A stretch of 56,601 nucleotides of DNA, taken from positions 1-56,601 of the forward strand of contig QIBA01000063.1 of NCBI GenBank assembly GCA_003225175.1. Reading direction: 5' to 3'. How positions within the stretch are numbered: the first letter of the stretch is position 1; each line of letters starts with the position of its first letter. The position numbers and the translations under genes are program-made. This stretch comes from Acidobacteriota bacterium. GTDB taxonomy: Bacteria; Acidobacteriota; Terriglobia; Terriglobales; Acidobacteriaceae. Below the pieces are notes generated by a model. That model was given only the letters and a program-made list of their open reading frames with translations. It had not been told where the DNA came from and did not search any database. Shown one piece after another: positions 27,193 through 36,167 of this stretch.

Positions 27193-27208
27193 AATCCAAG
27201 TACCACTT
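27193..27208 (-). repeat. 15-nt repeat (AGTGGTACTTGGAT) abutting the regulator stop
   Basis: On the minus strand AGTGGTACTTGGATT begins directly after the TAA of the NtrC-type gene. The same AGTGGTACTTGGAT occurs on the plus strand at 28851-28864, upstream of the gene, so the pair encloses it as an inverted repeat. Confidence 0.6.
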
Positions 27209-28696
27209 TTAGGCTTCGGTCTGCTCAGATTGGGTACTTTGCTCTTCCATAAGCTTGAGCTTGTTCAGCAGAGCTTTGTAGCTGATCTTGAGGATTTTCG
27301 CTGCCTGCCGGCGATTCCAACGGGTTTCCAGGAGCACGCGCTCGATCGCTTCACGTTCAGCTTTCATGGCTGCCCGGCGACCGATTTCGAGCAAGGACAG
27401 CCGATCCTCCCTCAGGTGTTTCGAATTTCCCGAAAACCTTGATATCTGGGGCACCGGGGGCTGGGAGTCGAGATGAGTGGGCGCGGCTGGAGCTGGAGGC
27501 GCACTGTTTGCCGCCTCAGAGTACATGATGGGCTTGTGAATGGAGAGTTCGCGGATGATTTGCGACTCGTTCCCGACGATCACATACCTTTTCACCAGGT
27601 TTTCCAGTTCCCTGATGTTTCCGGGCCAGGTGTATTCCATCATCCGCGTGACGGCGTACTCACTGAATGGCGGCGGCTGCTTACCGTAGAACTCGCTGTA
27701 TTTGCGCAGGAAGAATTCCAGGAATACTGGGATCTCCTCCCGCCGGTCTCGCAGTGGAGGAATGTGTACGGTGACGACGTTCAGCCTGTAGAACAGATCT
27801 TCGCGGAAAGAGCCTCGGGCCACAGCTTGTTCCAGGAATTTGTTCGTTGCGGCAAGCACACGGACGTCAACAGCGATGTCGCGCTTGCCGCCGAGGCGCG
27901 AGAATTGTCCGTCCTGCAGCACATGCAGGAGTTTTGCCTGGAGCGCCGGATGCATCTCGCTAATCTCGTCGAGGAATAGCGTGCCGAAGTTCGCCTGATC
28001 GAACTTTCCCAGCTTCTGACGGTTGGCTCCGGTAAAAGCTCCGGGTTCGTATCCGAACAACTCACTCTCGAGCAATTCGTGCGGGATCGCTGCGCAGTTC
28101 ACCTTGACGAAAGGTTTTTCCCGGCGCATCGACTGGCCATAAATCATCCGGGCAACTACTTCTTTTCCGGTTCCGCTCTCGCCCCGGATTAGGACAGTGG
28201 CGTTGGTATCGGCCACCTGCTCAATCGTGTTCTTGATCTCCTCCATACGCGGACTGGTGCCGAAGAGGGTGGAGAAATCACTTTGCCGCCGCACGCGATC
28301 GCGCAACTGTCCACCATCGCTTGGTCCACGCTTTTCCAGGACTCGCGAGATTCGCGTGAAGAGATCGTTGAGTTGGAACGGAGTTTTCAGATAGTCGTCG
28401 GCTCCCAACTTCGAAAGTCGGAAGATGACCTCGGCATCTGCATCATTCGAATAAACGATTACAGGCATTTCGGGGCGCAATTGTTTGAGCCGCTCCAGGG
28501 TTTCCCCGCCATCCACCGGTGGCAGCGCGTAGTCCAGCAAGACGACCCCGGGGTCAAATGACCGCAGGGTTCGCAGGCTCTCTTCGTGATTGCCGGCAAA
28601 AGCGATGTCGAAGTTGCGCCGCGAGAGGTAGTCGCTCAGCGAGCGCGCCATCGTTTGGTCGTCGTCGGCAATCAAAATCCGGGTCTTAAACGGCAA
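27209..28696 (-). CDS. NtrC-family sigma-54-dependent response regulator
   Basis: 495 residues from TTG 28696, with GAGAGGG 7 nt upstream. Domains: receiver 1-125 (D55 phosphoacceptor in VVLLDYALPP, with the DDD triad at 11-13); AAA+ sigma-54 activator 145-390 (Walker A GESGTGKE, the GAFTGA loop intact, Walker B GTLFLDEISE, Arg finger region FREDLFYRLNVV); a Pro/Ala-rich linker; then a Fis-type HTH 450-487 (WNRRQAAKILKISYKALLNK). Intact GAFTGA predicts direct remodelling of sigma-54 polymerase. No partner kinase is adjacent. Its stop is abutted by a 15-nt repeat that recurs 155 nt before its start. Confidence 0.95.
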   Translation of the reverse strand: MPFKTRILIADDDQTMARSLSDYLSRRNFDIAFAGNHEESLRTLRSFDPGVVLLDYALPPVDGGETLERLKQLRPEMPVIVYSNDADAEVIFRLSKLGADDYLKTPFQLNDLFTRISRVLEKRGPSDGGQLRDRVRRQSDFSTLFGTSPRMEEIKNTIEQVADTNATVLIRGESGTGKEVVARMIYGQSMRREKPFVKVNCAAIPHELLESELFGYEPGAFTGANRQKLGKFDQANFGTLFLDEISEMHPALQAKLLHVLQDGQFSRLGGKRDIAVDVRVLAATNKFLEQAVARGSFREDLFYRLNVVTVHIPPLRDRREEIPVFLEFFLRKYSEFYGKQPPPFSEYAVTRMMEYTWPGNIRELENLVKRYVIVGNESQIIRELSIHKPIMYSEAANSAPPAPAAPTHLDSQPPVPQISRFSGNSKHLREDRLSLLEIGRRAAMKAEREAIERVLLETRWNRRQAAKILKISYKALLNKLKLMEEQSTQSEQTEA

Positions 28697-28976
28697 AAAC
28701 GGCCCTCTCTAATGGCGTTCTGTTCGGATCGTTGCGCTTAAGGCAAGAAAGCTGAGTAGTGAGCGCGGTGGGCTGCTGAGCTTAGCCGATATGGAAGCAA
28801 AGCCAGTTCGCCGGCATCCGAGGCCTGAATCATGTACTCAGATTCCCAAGAGTGGTACTTGGATGCCTATGTTAGCCCAGATTTCGAGGAAAGCATTGCA
28901 GAAGTTTCAAGAGAAGCTCTCCAAAAGATAACTAAAGGGTTATCCCTATCGAATCGCCATTGAATGCAACGAAAAT
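28697..28976. other. Upstream region of the NtrC-type regulator
   Basis: About 280 nt with no gene. The AGTGGTACTTGGATGCC copy (28851-28867) lies here. It resembles a sigma-54 promoter (TGGYAC...TTGC) only loosely, because GG and GC are 9 rather than 10 nt apart. No clear -35/-10 pair was found for the regulator. Confidence 0.4.
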
Positions 28977-28996
28977 GCCCGGCCGAATGGCCGGGC
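28977..28996 (-). terminator. Terminator of the GvpL/F gene
   Basis: The hairpin GCCCGGCC-ATTC-GGCCGGGC is followed on the minus strand by ATTTTCGTT. It lies about 24 nt after the stop at 29020. Confidence 0.7.
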
Positions 28997-29019
28997 AGCA
29001 GATACGCGAACCGGATTTC

Positions 29020-29763
29020 CTACGAATTAGCGCTTCCAGGAGTCCGGAGTTTACCGGGCATGAAGTGATAGGGAGGCCAAGGTCCGCTGATGAGGATTTC
29101 GCAGTTTTTAAGCTGGCGGGCCGCGCTGGAGTAGCTGTTCTGATAGCGCTCCACCGATTTTTCATCGATCAGGTGGGCGATATCGATGAGCATGCCGCCA
29201 CCATTATTCTTGCGACAACTCACATCTTCCTCGAGCGGATGAAAGAGTTTGTTTACCTGGACAGAGATGGCGCGAGCCTTAGTTTGCCGTTCCCGATGCC
29301 GAACTGCCTTTTCCCGGAGCCGGCAAAGATACTCGCCGCCGACCGAAGTAGGCAGTTCGATGTCGTTCATGGCTTCGCGCAGAGAGCCGTCCTTTACCAC
29401 GAGTTTGAGATGCATTTCCGCCTTGCCCCTCAGTCGCGAGACCGAGTCGGTGAAGGCTTTGCGATTGGCGCGGATAGCCCGGCGCATGGCTTCGTCCGTG
29501 TCGAAGACGGTTCCAAAACGGAACGGCAACACGGTCGTGTTGCGGAAGCATTCGCTGACTACGCGCGCATGTTCGATGACCGCCTGCTGATTCAGCTCAC
29601 CAGGCGTGTATTCACTGACGATGACTGCGAGTTCCCCGCTGGGATAGGCAAATACTTGACTGCCACGAACACCGTTTAATCCATCAACTGGGAAGGGACG
29701 ACGAGAACGAGCAGAACCTAGGAACGCTTTCTGTTCGGTAATGCAGTATGCGTACCAAGCCAT
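29020..29763 (-). CDS. GvpL/GvpF-family gas vesicle-type protein (orphan)
   Basis: 247 residues from ATG 29763 (GGAGAA upstream, MAWYAYCITEQKAFLG). The GvpL/F layout is visible: a WYAYCI N-terminus, VSEYTPGELNQQAVIEHARV, the PFRFGTVF core, MHLKLVV, a charged helical middle, a poorly conserved DIAHLIDEK segment and the closing ISGPWPPYHF. In gas-vesicle producers these are accessory shell-nucleation proteins. No gvpA or other gvp gene is in the window. Isolated GvpL/F homologues exist in non-floating soil bacteria with unknown roles. Confidence 0.85.
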   Translation of the reverse strand: MAWYAYCITEQKAFLGSARSRRPFPVDGLNGVRGSQVFAYPSGELAVIVSEYTPGELNQQAVIEHARVVSECFRNTTVLPFRFGTVFDTDEAMRRAIRANRKAFTDSVSRLRGKAEMHLKLVVKDGSLREAMNDIELPTSVGGEYLCRLREKAVRHRERQTKARAISVQVNKLFHPLEEDVSCRKNNGGGMLIDIAHLIDEKSVERYQNSYSSAARQLKNCEILISGPWPPYHFMPGKLRTPGSANS

Positions 29764-30191
29764 GACGCTTCTCCGTGGCGTGCTGGCGCACAGTGCGGCC
29801 AAGCACAGGAAACGAACAGGGTAGAACCGCAACTTCAGATTTTGGAACGGGCGACGCGAGCGACACGCTTTTCGGGGGTGCAGCGTGTTCACAGCTGCAC
29901 GTATCCTAGTACCGGAACGGAGTAGTTTGCAAGTGCTTCATTTTTCTGGACCTACGGGAAACGCCCAAAAAGTTCGAGGAGAGCTCCACGCAAAGTCGCC
30001 GAATTTTAGCCGATATCTTCCGGTTTCATCGGTAAAATGCCCGCTGACTTCTTCAACAGGAAATCGGCCATGTCCTCAGGTTAATCAGCTCGATACCACG
30101 AAGTCCCCTTGATTCGGCATCTTAGGAGCAGCAGTAGAACTGTCTCGGGCCTGGTTCAGATCCAGAATTCGTGCTTCTTCATCATTTGCCA
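29764..30191. other. Divergent intergenic region, GvpL/F and GGDEF genes
   Basis: 428 nt with frames only on the antisense side or running through without an SD. An extended GvpL/F frame back to 29892 is Arg-rich and implausible. No clear promoter or repeat was identified. Confidence 0.4.
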
Positions 30192-31301
30192 ATGACTATA
30201 CCGTCTGGTCCCGAACTCGACACATCGCAGTTTGCCGTGTCTCCGAAAGGCGAATTGAGCCCAGAGATCCTGGGCAAACGCTGGCGCAGCGTGCAGGCGA
30301 TTCTGCGCATGGCGATTATTACCGGATCGCAGATGCAGCTGGGCCCGGCGCTGAATCTGATCTGCGATCTTGCGGGAATTATTACGAATTTCGACAGCGC
30401 CTGCGTCTATTTCTGGAACGAGCCGCAGGAGAAGACCGAACTACGCTTGCGTCGTGGGCACATCAATGACGGTCCCCAGGTGCCATGGGGCGGAAATCTC
30501 CTGCACTTCTGGGTGACCCAGCAAGCTCAGCCGTTGTTGATGGAAACGGGACGCAATCCGAAGGTGGACGCTGAACTCGCGGCGACTGGAGCAAAGTCTG
30601 CCCTGATCGTCCCGCTGTTCGTGAAAAGCAGAGTGTTGGGATCCTTACAGCTTTTTTGTGAGAAGAGCGAGGCTTTCACCGAGGATGACGCGCAATTATT
30701 GTGGACTCTTGCTCTCGTCTCTGAGAATCTACTCACGCGCGAGCAGGCCAATGAAGGCCTGCTGCGCTTCGCATTCACCGACTATCTGACCGGACTGCGG
30801 ACACGAGGATATTTCGAGCAGCAATTAGACCTCGAAGTAAAGCGCTCGGATCGCAGAAACGAACAGTTTGCCCTGCTCATGGTCGATATCGATCACTTCA
30901 AGGCGCTAAACGACACTCACGGACACCAGGTCGGGGACTCTGTGTTGCGCCAGGTTACCTCACTGCTTGTGAAGGATATGCGCGAAGTCGATACAGTGGC
31001 TCGTTATGGCGGAGAAGAATTCGTGATCATCCTTCCTGAGGCCATGGAAGAGGAAGCAATCTCGGTAGCACAGCGCATCCGCAAATCCATTCAAAACGCG
31101 GACTTCCAAATTGACGCATCGAATGGCCACAAGAAGCTCACAATCAGCATCGGAATAGCTGTGTACGGCTGCGACGCCGATTGCCGCCAGAAATTAATTG
31201 AATGCGCCGATGCCGCGTTGTATGCCGCGAAGTCACGAGGCCGTAACCAGGTGCTGACGTACTCGCGCTTGCTCGCCTCCGAGCGGAAGGAAGTTTCTTA
31301 G
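30192..31301 (+). CDS. GAF-GGDEF diguanylate cyclase
   Basis: 369 residues from ATG 30192 (GTG 30171 is in frame; no SD for either). Residues about 35-195 form a GAF-like sensor (SACVYFWNEPQEKTELRLRR, ALIVPLFVKSRVLGSLQLFC). Residues 205-365 form a GGDEF domain with DYLTGLRTRGYF, the MVDIDHFKALNDTHGHQVGD metal/nucleotide segment and an active GGEEF signature (YGGEEFVIILP). It should make c-di-GMP; the ligand of the GAF part is unknown. An RxxD inhibitory site is not obvious. It is followed 3 nt later by a glycosyltransferase gene, so c-di-GMP may be tied to a polysaccharide function. Confidence 0.9.
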   Translation: MTIPSGPELDTSQFAVSPKGELSPEILGKRWRSVQAILRMAIITGSQMQLGPALNLICDLAGIITNFDSACVYFWNEPQEKTELRLRRGHINDGPQVPWGGNLLHFWVTQQAQPLLMETGRNPKVDAELAATGAKSALIVPLFVKSRVLGSLQLFCEKSEAFTEDDAQLLWTLALVSENLLTREQANEGLLRFAFTDYLTGLRTRGYFEQQLDLEVKRSDRRNEQFALLMVDIDHFKALNDTHGHQVGDSVLRQVTSLLVKDMREVDTVARYGGEEFVIILPEAMEEEAISVAQRIRKSIQNADFQIDASNGHKKLTISIGIAVYGCDADCRQKLIECADAALYAAKSRGRNQVLTYSRLLASERKEVS

Positions 31302-31304
31302 CGC

Positions 31305-32600
31305 ATGGCCTTAACGAGATTCAGGAACCGGAAAGATCCCGCCGCGACTGGAAATAGTCTGCGAACTCATTTAGCCGAGGCGGAGACGCGCCGGCATCCT
31401 TCTCCAAAATCCTATCCCTGGGCCGTGATTCACGCTTGCGAACTGGCACGGGATGTCTTGCCGCTAGTGGAAGGTCAGCTGGCTGTGGGCATGAGGCCTT
31501 CCCTGCTTACGCCAAACGGTACTATAGGAACGGCTGGATTTTTCAAAACAGGAAAACGAGAACAGGCGCGCTCGATCTCTCTCCTCGAAACCTGGGGTCA
31601 CGTGCGTGAATGGAAAAATCTGATCTACGAGAGCGCCGCCGAAACCTCCTCCGAATTGCTTCACGCCCATTCTTTTTCGGCAGGAATGGCGGCAGTACGG
31701 GTTTCATCCTCGGTCGTGTATCAATTCAGGCGGCCCATTGAAAAGCTGGCCGCTGCGGCTGGGAATGGCGATGAGAACTCGTGGCTTGGCCGCTCCTTCC
31801 GCGTTGCCGAGCAGTTTGTGCTCACGCGGGCCGGGGCGGTGGTTGTCAACGATCATATCCAGCGCCTCGCATGCCTGGATCGCGGCGTGAATGCTGCGAA
31901 TGTATTCTTGATCCCACAGCCTGTCGAGCAGACTCTGTTGGAGTCTGTCCCCGAACGAAAATGGCTGATCGAATTGGCGAACGCCGGACCCGATACAGTC
32001 CTGTTACTTGCGCCGGCTATCGAGGGTAGCGAATCGGAAAATCGTGCCGCATTCCTGCGCTGGATGCGCGTGCTGTGCACGGTGCGCGGCGACAATCCTG
32101 ATGTCCGGCTGGTTTTGCTCGCAGACGGAACTGATAAAGATTCAATCTCTGAGATAGCTTCGTCGTGCAATCTAATGCCGTGGATTTGCGTCTTGCCTCC
32201 TTGCGTGCAAGAAAGAGCTCTGGCAACAGCAGATGTCGTGATTTGCGACCGCGAACACGCTGCCGGCGGGATCGCCGTTCAGGTTCTCGCACATGGGCGC
32301 GCGCTGCTCGCGTGTGACGCGGAGCAGCATCGCGACATCACTCCGGAAGGCCGCGGCTGCCTCTGGTTCCGGGCGGGCGAGGTAAGCGATATCGCCAAGC
32401 GCGCCAGCTTTCTTGCTGGAAATCCACAGTTCCGCCGCGCGCTTGCTTCCGCGGGGCGAGATCATTGTCGCGCGACACGCAGCCCGGAAGCGGTGGGGGC
32501 TCAATATGACGCTGTTTACCGCAACGCGTTCAGCAAACGAAAAGGACGCGACGCGAACAGCCCAAGGCCGCAGTTCATCCCGCTGCACGTGGGAAGCTAG
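31305..32600 (+). CDS. GT-B glycosyltransferase-like protein
   Basis: 431 residues. It begins 3 nt after the diguanylate cyclase stop, with AAGGAAG 10 nt upstream inside that gene, so the two are cotranscribed. It has a two-lobe GT4-type plan: an N-terminal lobe with AVIHACELARDVLPLVEGQL, then LLHAHSFSAGMAAVR, then VFLIPQPVEQTLLE. The C-terminal lobe has VRLVLLADGTDKDS, a CVQERALATADVVICDRE segment and GIAVQVLAHGRALLACDAEQ, where donor-sugar ligands normally lie. The E-x7-E motif is only partly kept. Donor and acceptor are unknown. Confidence 0.75.
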   Translation: MALTRFRNRKDPAATGNSLRTHLAEAETRRHPSPKSYPWAVIHACELARDVLPLVEGQLAVGMRPSLLTPNGTIGTAGFFKTGKREQARSISLLETWGHVREWKNLIYESAAETSSELLHAHSFSAGMAAVRVSSSVVYQFRRPIEKLAAAAGNGDENSWLGRSFRVAEQFVLTRAGAVVVNDHIQRLACLDRGVNAANVFLIPQPVEQTLLESVPERKWLIELANAGPDTVLLLAPAIEGSESENRAAFLRWMRVLCTVRGDNPDVRLVLLADGTDKDSISEIASSCNLMPWICVLPPCVQERALATADVVICDREHAAGGIAVQVLAHGRALLACDAEQHRDITPEGRGCLWFRAGEVSDIAKRASFLAGNPQFRRALASAGRDHCRATRSPEAVGAQYDAVYRNAFSKRKGRDANSPRPQFIPLHVGS

Positions 32601-32604
32601 CTTT

Positions 32605-32642
32605 CAAGGTTCGTAGCTCCGAAGGTTCGCAGCTCCGTAGCT
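32605..32642. repeat. Short tandem words GGTTCGTAGCTCCGAA
   Basis: The unit GGTTCG(T/C)(A)GCTCCG(A/T)A is repeated about twice, just upstream of the amidotransferase start. Another small member of the short-word class. Confidence 0.5.
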
Positions 32643-32644
32643 TG

Positions 32645-32650
32645 TAAACT
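32645..32650 (+). promoter_or_regulatory. -10 box of a predicted leaderless transcript
   Basis: TAAACT is followed 6 nt later by the GTG start at 32657, with no SD. No consensus -35 is visible in the upstream word repeat. Confidence 0.4.
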
Positions 32651-32656
32651 ACTGGA

Positions 32657-33394
32657 GTGAAGCCTCGCATTGCGATTCCCGAACCTACCTCTTCCAACCC
32701 TGAATATAACCAGCGTTCCCTGCCCCAGTATCTTGACGCCATCAAGGCTGAGGGCGGCGAAGCGGTTGTCATTCCCGCACGCGCGACGCCACACGAAATT
32801 GCCAAGTTGATCACAAGCTGCGAGGGGGTCTTGCTGCCCGGGAGTCCTGCAGACGTCGATCCGCAGAAGTTCGGCGCCGAACGCCACCCCAAGACTGCGA
32901 CTGCTGACGCAGGCCGCGACAACCTGGATGAATTACTGCTGCAGGACGCACACAACCTGCACAAACCGGTTTTGGGAATCTGTTATGGACTGCAATCCTT
33001 GAACGTGTGGCGCACGGGAACTCTGGTACAGCACATTGGGAACACGAGCGTGAATCACGAGGCCGGGCGAAAAGTGGAGTTCGCACACGACGTTCAAGTT
33101 GCTCCCGGATCGAGACTCTCGCAAGTGCTCGGCTCTGAGCACGTGCGCGTAAACTCCAGCCACCACCAGTCAGCCGACGTCCCCGGTGACGGCCTGCGCG
33201 TTGTGGCCCGCTGTTCCGAAGACGGAATCATCGAGGCGCTCGAAGGCACCTCCCCTGACCACTTCGTCCTGGCCGTGCAATGGCATCCCGAGCGAACTTA
33301 CGCAGCGGATGAGCCCTCGAAGGCCATTTTTCGCGAATTCGTGAAGGCGGCGCGCAGTTGGAAGCCGCGAGAAGTATCCGAGTCAGTAGGATAG
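32657..33394 (+). CDS. Class-I glutamine amidotransferase-like hydrolase (peptidase C26, PuuD-like)
   Basis: 245 residues from GTG 32657. The GATase fold carries an intact Cys-His-Glu triad: C109 in LGICYGLQSLNV, and His plus Glu in VQWHPERT near residue 215. The oxyanion segment VLLPGSPADVDP is near 60. The family includes gamma-glutamyl-GABA hydrolase and other gamma-glutamyl peptidases. No polyamine genes are adjacent, so the substrate is open. Confidence 0.9.
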   Translation: MKPRIAIPEPTSSNPEYNQRSLPQYLDAIKAEGGEAVVIPARATPHEIAKLITSCEGVLLPGSPADVDPQKFGAERHPKTATADAGRDNLDELLLQDAHNLHKPVLGICYGLQSLNVWRTGTLVQHIGNTSVNHEAGRKVEFAHDVQVAPGSRLSQVLGSEHVRVNSSHHQSADVPGDGLRVVARCSEDGIIEALEGTSPDHFVLAVQWHPERTYAADEPSKAIFREFVKAARSWKPREVSESVG

Positions 33395-33439
33395 GCTCGC
33401 GCGCAGACTGCTTTTCTCGAATAAAATGTCTTCCCGTTC

Positions 33440-34579
33440 ATGAAGACATCCGCGATCAAATTCCTTTTCGCTGCTGTGGCGCTCATTGCCACGGCATTCG
33501 CCAGCACAGCCGACACTCAAACTTCTCGCTGGTCCGAGCAAAAAACCCAGGAATGGTACGCCAGGCAGCCGTGGCTGGTGGGAGCCAACTACATTCCCAG
33601 ATCGGCAATCAACCAACTGGAGATGTGGCAGCAAGCTACTTTCAATCCCGAGCAGATTGATCAGGAACTCACCTGGGCAGAGGGCCTGGGCATGAACACG
33701 ATGCGTGTTTTCCTGCACGACCTGCTATGGCAGCAAGATGCGCCGGGGTTGCAAAGACGCATTGACCAGTTCCTAACCATCGCGGCACGCCATCACATCC
33801 GGCCGCTGTTTGTGCTGTTCGATTCATGCTGGGACCCGTTGCCGCATCTTGGCCCGCAGCATCCGCCGATTCCGGGCATTCACAATTCAGGATGGGTGCA
33901 GAGTCCGGGTGCGGCGGCCCTGACAGATGAAAGCCAATATCCTCGACTGAAGTCTTACGTTCAGGGAATAGTAGGAGCCTTCGCGAAGGACGATCGCATT
34001 CTCGGATGGGATGTCTGGAATGAACCCGGAGCCGACAACCAGGGATCCTACCCAAAACAGGAATTGAAAGAGAAAGATAAGGTGGCGAGAGTTGCGGTGC
34101 TTCTTCCGCAAGTCTTCCAATGGGCGCGAGAGATGAATCCGATCCAGCCTCTCACCAGTGGAGTGTGGGAGGTCGACAAGTCGCTTGATGAGACAAAACT
34201 AGGCACCCTGCAGGAGATTCAGCTCCGCGAGTCAGACATCATTAGCTTCCACAACTATTCCTGGCCCGAATACTTCAAGCGTGAAGTCGCCTGGCTGAAG
34301 AAGTACAACCGACCCGTGATCTGCACCGAATATATGGCTCGTTCTGCCGGCAGCACGTTTGACACGATCCTGCCGATCGCAAAACAGGAGCGGGTCGGAG
34401 CGATCAATTGGGGATTCGTCGCGGGCAAGACGCAAACATATTTCCCCTGGGATTCCTGGAGACATCCCTACGTTCTCGATCAGCCTTCGGTGTGGTTTCA
34501 CGAAATATTGCTTCCAGATGGCACGCCCTACCGACAGGCGGAAGTGGATTTGATCCGGCAGCTCACCGCAAAACAGTGA
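33440..34579 (+). CDS. Exported GH5-like glycoside hydrolase
   Basis: 379 residues with a signal peptide at about 1-22 (AIKFLFAAVALIATAFA). The TIM-barrel clan GH-A pattern shows MNTMRVFLHDLLWQ, ILGWDVWNEPGA (acid/base Glu in NEP) and RPVICTEYMAR (nucleophile Glu). The RVF and HNYSW strands also fit GH5-type cellulases, mannanases or xylanases. The polysaccharide cannot be decided. TAAAAT at 33422-33427 gives a leader of only about 5 nt before the ATG. Confidence 0.88.
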   Translation: MKTSAIKFLFAAVALIATAFASTADTQTSRWSEQKTQEWYARQPWLVGANYIPRSAINQLEMWQQATFNPEQIDQELTWAEGLGMNTMRVFLHDLLWQQDAPGLQRRIDQFLTIAARHHIRPLFVLFDSCWDPLPHLGPQHPPIPGIHNSGWVQSPGAAALTDESQYPRLKSYVQGIVGAFAKDDRILGWDVWNEPGADNQGSYPKQELKEKDKVARVAVLLPQVFQWAREMNPIQPLTSGVWEVDKSLDETKLGTLQEIQLRESDIISFHNYSWPEYFKREVAWLKKYNRPVICTEYMARSAGSTFDTILPIAKQERVGAINWGFVAGKTQTYFPWDSWRHPYVLDQPSVWFHEILLPDGTPYRQAEVDLIRQLTAKQ

Positions 34580-34655
34580 CGCCCATTCATGCTTCTGAGT
34601 TGAGGCGCGGAAGTCTCGTGGCACGTCCTCTATAATTTCTTGCTTGCCAAACCTC

Positions 34656-35402
34656 ATGAAACCACTTGAAGGCCGAGTCGCACTCGTAACCGGAGCATCA
34701 CAGGGAATCGGACGCGCATGCGCGTTGCGCCTGGCAGCGCACGGAGCCAGCGTTGCGCTCGCCGCGCGCAATGTTGAGAAGCTGCAGCAGGTCGAATCCG
34801 AAATCGCATCTGCGGGCGGGCAGGCAGCGAGTTTCGCAATGGATGTCGCGCAGGAAGAGCAGATCAAGACGACGTTCAAATCAGCCATCGAACGCTTCGG
34901 CAAGATCGACATCCTGGTCAACAACGCCGGCATCACGCGCGATCAGCTCATGATGCGCATGAAACGCGCAGACTGGGAGGCCGTTCTGGCGACGAACCTC
35001 ACCGGACCCTATCTCTGCATTCAAGCCGCCATCAGTTCCATGCTCAAGCAGCGCTGGGGACGCATCATCAACATCACCAGCATCTTTGGACAAATGGGGC
35101 AGGCGGGACAAGCAAACTACGCGTCATCTAAAGCCGGTCTCATTGGACTCACCATGGCGGTTGCCCGCGAGGTGGCGTCCCGCAACATTACGGTGAACGC
35201 AGTCGCGCCCGGCTGGATCGAAACCGCAATGACGGAGGTACTGACTTCCGAATTGCGCGAGAGCATGGCAAAAGCGATCCCGCTGGGCCGCGCCGGAACC
35301 GATCAGGAGATTGCGCACGCCGTCTGCTTCCTGGCCTCACCCGACTCGGGTTACATCACCGGGCACGTACTCAACGTGAATGGGGGCATGTTGATGGGAT
35401 GA
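34656..35402 (+). CDS. fabG: SDR-family 3-oxoacyl-ACP reductase-like protein
   Basis: 248 residues. NADP-binding TGASQGIG near residue 12, NNAG near 88, active-site Ser in INITSIFGQ, YASSK at the catalytic Tyr/Lys, and the C-terminal GHVLNVNGGM all match FabG. No other fab or acpP gene is nearby, so it could be an SDR with another substrate. ATG 34656 is used; a TTG four codons upstream is also in frame. TATAAT lies at 34631-34636. Confidence 0.88.
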   Translation: MKPLEGRVALVTGASQGIGRACALRLAAHGASVALAARNVEKLQQVESEIASAGGQAASFAMDVAQEEQIKTTFKSAIERFGKIDILVNNAGITRDQLMMRMKRADWEAVLATNLTGPYLCIQAAISSMLKQRWGRIINITSIFGQMGQAGQANYASSKAGLIGLTMAVAREVASRNITVNAVAPGWIETAMTEVLTSELRESMAKAIPLGRAGTDQEIAHAVCFLASPDSGYITGHVLNVNGGMLMG

Positions 35403-35467
35403 CCCGCAGCGTTCCCCGTCCCCTGGTAGAGACGCACCATACTGCATGTTTACCGTGGTCTTAACTG

Positions 35468-36073
35468 ATGTCCGAAATAACGCCGGTCCGCAAGCATCGC
35501 ATTGCAATCGTCCCCGCTGACAACCCTGTCCGCATTGCGGCGGTGCGCGAGTTGTTCAAGGAATATGCGCAATCCCTGAGCTTCAATCTCTGTTTCCAAA
35601 GCTTCGAAGAAGAGTTGGCGCGTTTGCCGGGAGAGTATTCCCCGCCGAGTGGAATGCTCCTGCTTGGATTGGTTGACGACCAGGTCGCCGGCTGTGTCGC
35701 CTTTCATCGCCTTGAAGGTGAAATGGCAGGAAAGCACGGCGATGGCCCACAAGTCTGCGAGATGAAGCGTCTATATGTTCGGCCAGCATTCCGCGGATCC
35801 GGAGTCGCACGCGAACTGATCGATTGTCTGCTTCGCTGCGCTGCGGCGGTTGGATATTGGCGCATGCGACTCGATACCGTGCCCAGCGAGATGGGCAGAG
35901 CGGTGGAAATCTATCGAAAGCTAGGCTTCGTAGAGATCGAACCCTATCGTCCAAACCCCATTTCCGGAGCCAAGTACATGGAATTAGACCTCCGAGCATG
36001 GCAACGGAAGTGCGGTTCTAGCCAAGGCGTTACCTTGAGCCTCACAAACGCGCAGGACCTCCGAAGCCATTAA
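35468..36073 (+). CDS. GNAT-family N-acetyltransferase
   Basis: 201 residues. The acetyl-CoA-binding motif A is MKRLYVRPAFRGSGVARELI (Q/RxxGxG/A form). Motif B follows as MRLDTVPSEMGRAVEIYRKLGFVEIEPY. The acceptor is unknown. The last 25 residues are non-conserved. No clear SD precedes ATG 35468. Confidence 0.88.
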   Translation: MSEITPVRKHRIAIVPADNPVRIAAVRELFKEYAQSLSFNLCFQSFEEELARLPGEYSPPSGMLLLGLVDDQVAGCVAFHRLEGEMAGKHGDGPQVCEMKRLYVRPAFRGSGVARELIDCLLRCAAAVGYWRMRLDTVPSEMGRAVEIYRKLGFVEIEPYRPNPISGAKYMELDLRAWQRKCGSSQGVTLSLTNAQDLRSH

Positions 36074-36167
36074 CCGCCTGACAAAAATTCCCCTTGCAGA
36101 AAGGTTCTACTCTGATTACTATTCGCTCACCCCAGGACGCCGCCCCCACGACGAGAAAACCCAAAAT

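Larger units (their letters stand above)
26527..27208. other. Gene-free interval between the DksA-type and NtrC-type genes
   Basis: About 680 nt. 26637-26715 and 26795-26830 are short-word repeats (cggctttcggcagtcggc, gccgaaagccgaac). A clean terminator lies at 26874-26895. The rest (26900-27190) is AT-richer than average, and I find no frame with an SD. A 15-nt repeat abuts the regulator stop at 27193-27208. Confidence 0.5.

Noticed and set aside
28851-28867. Sigma-54 promoter before the NtrC-type regulator
   Set aside because: TGGTAC and TGC are present, but the GG to GC spacing is 9 instead of 10, and the sequence is on the plus strand, pointing away from the regulator.
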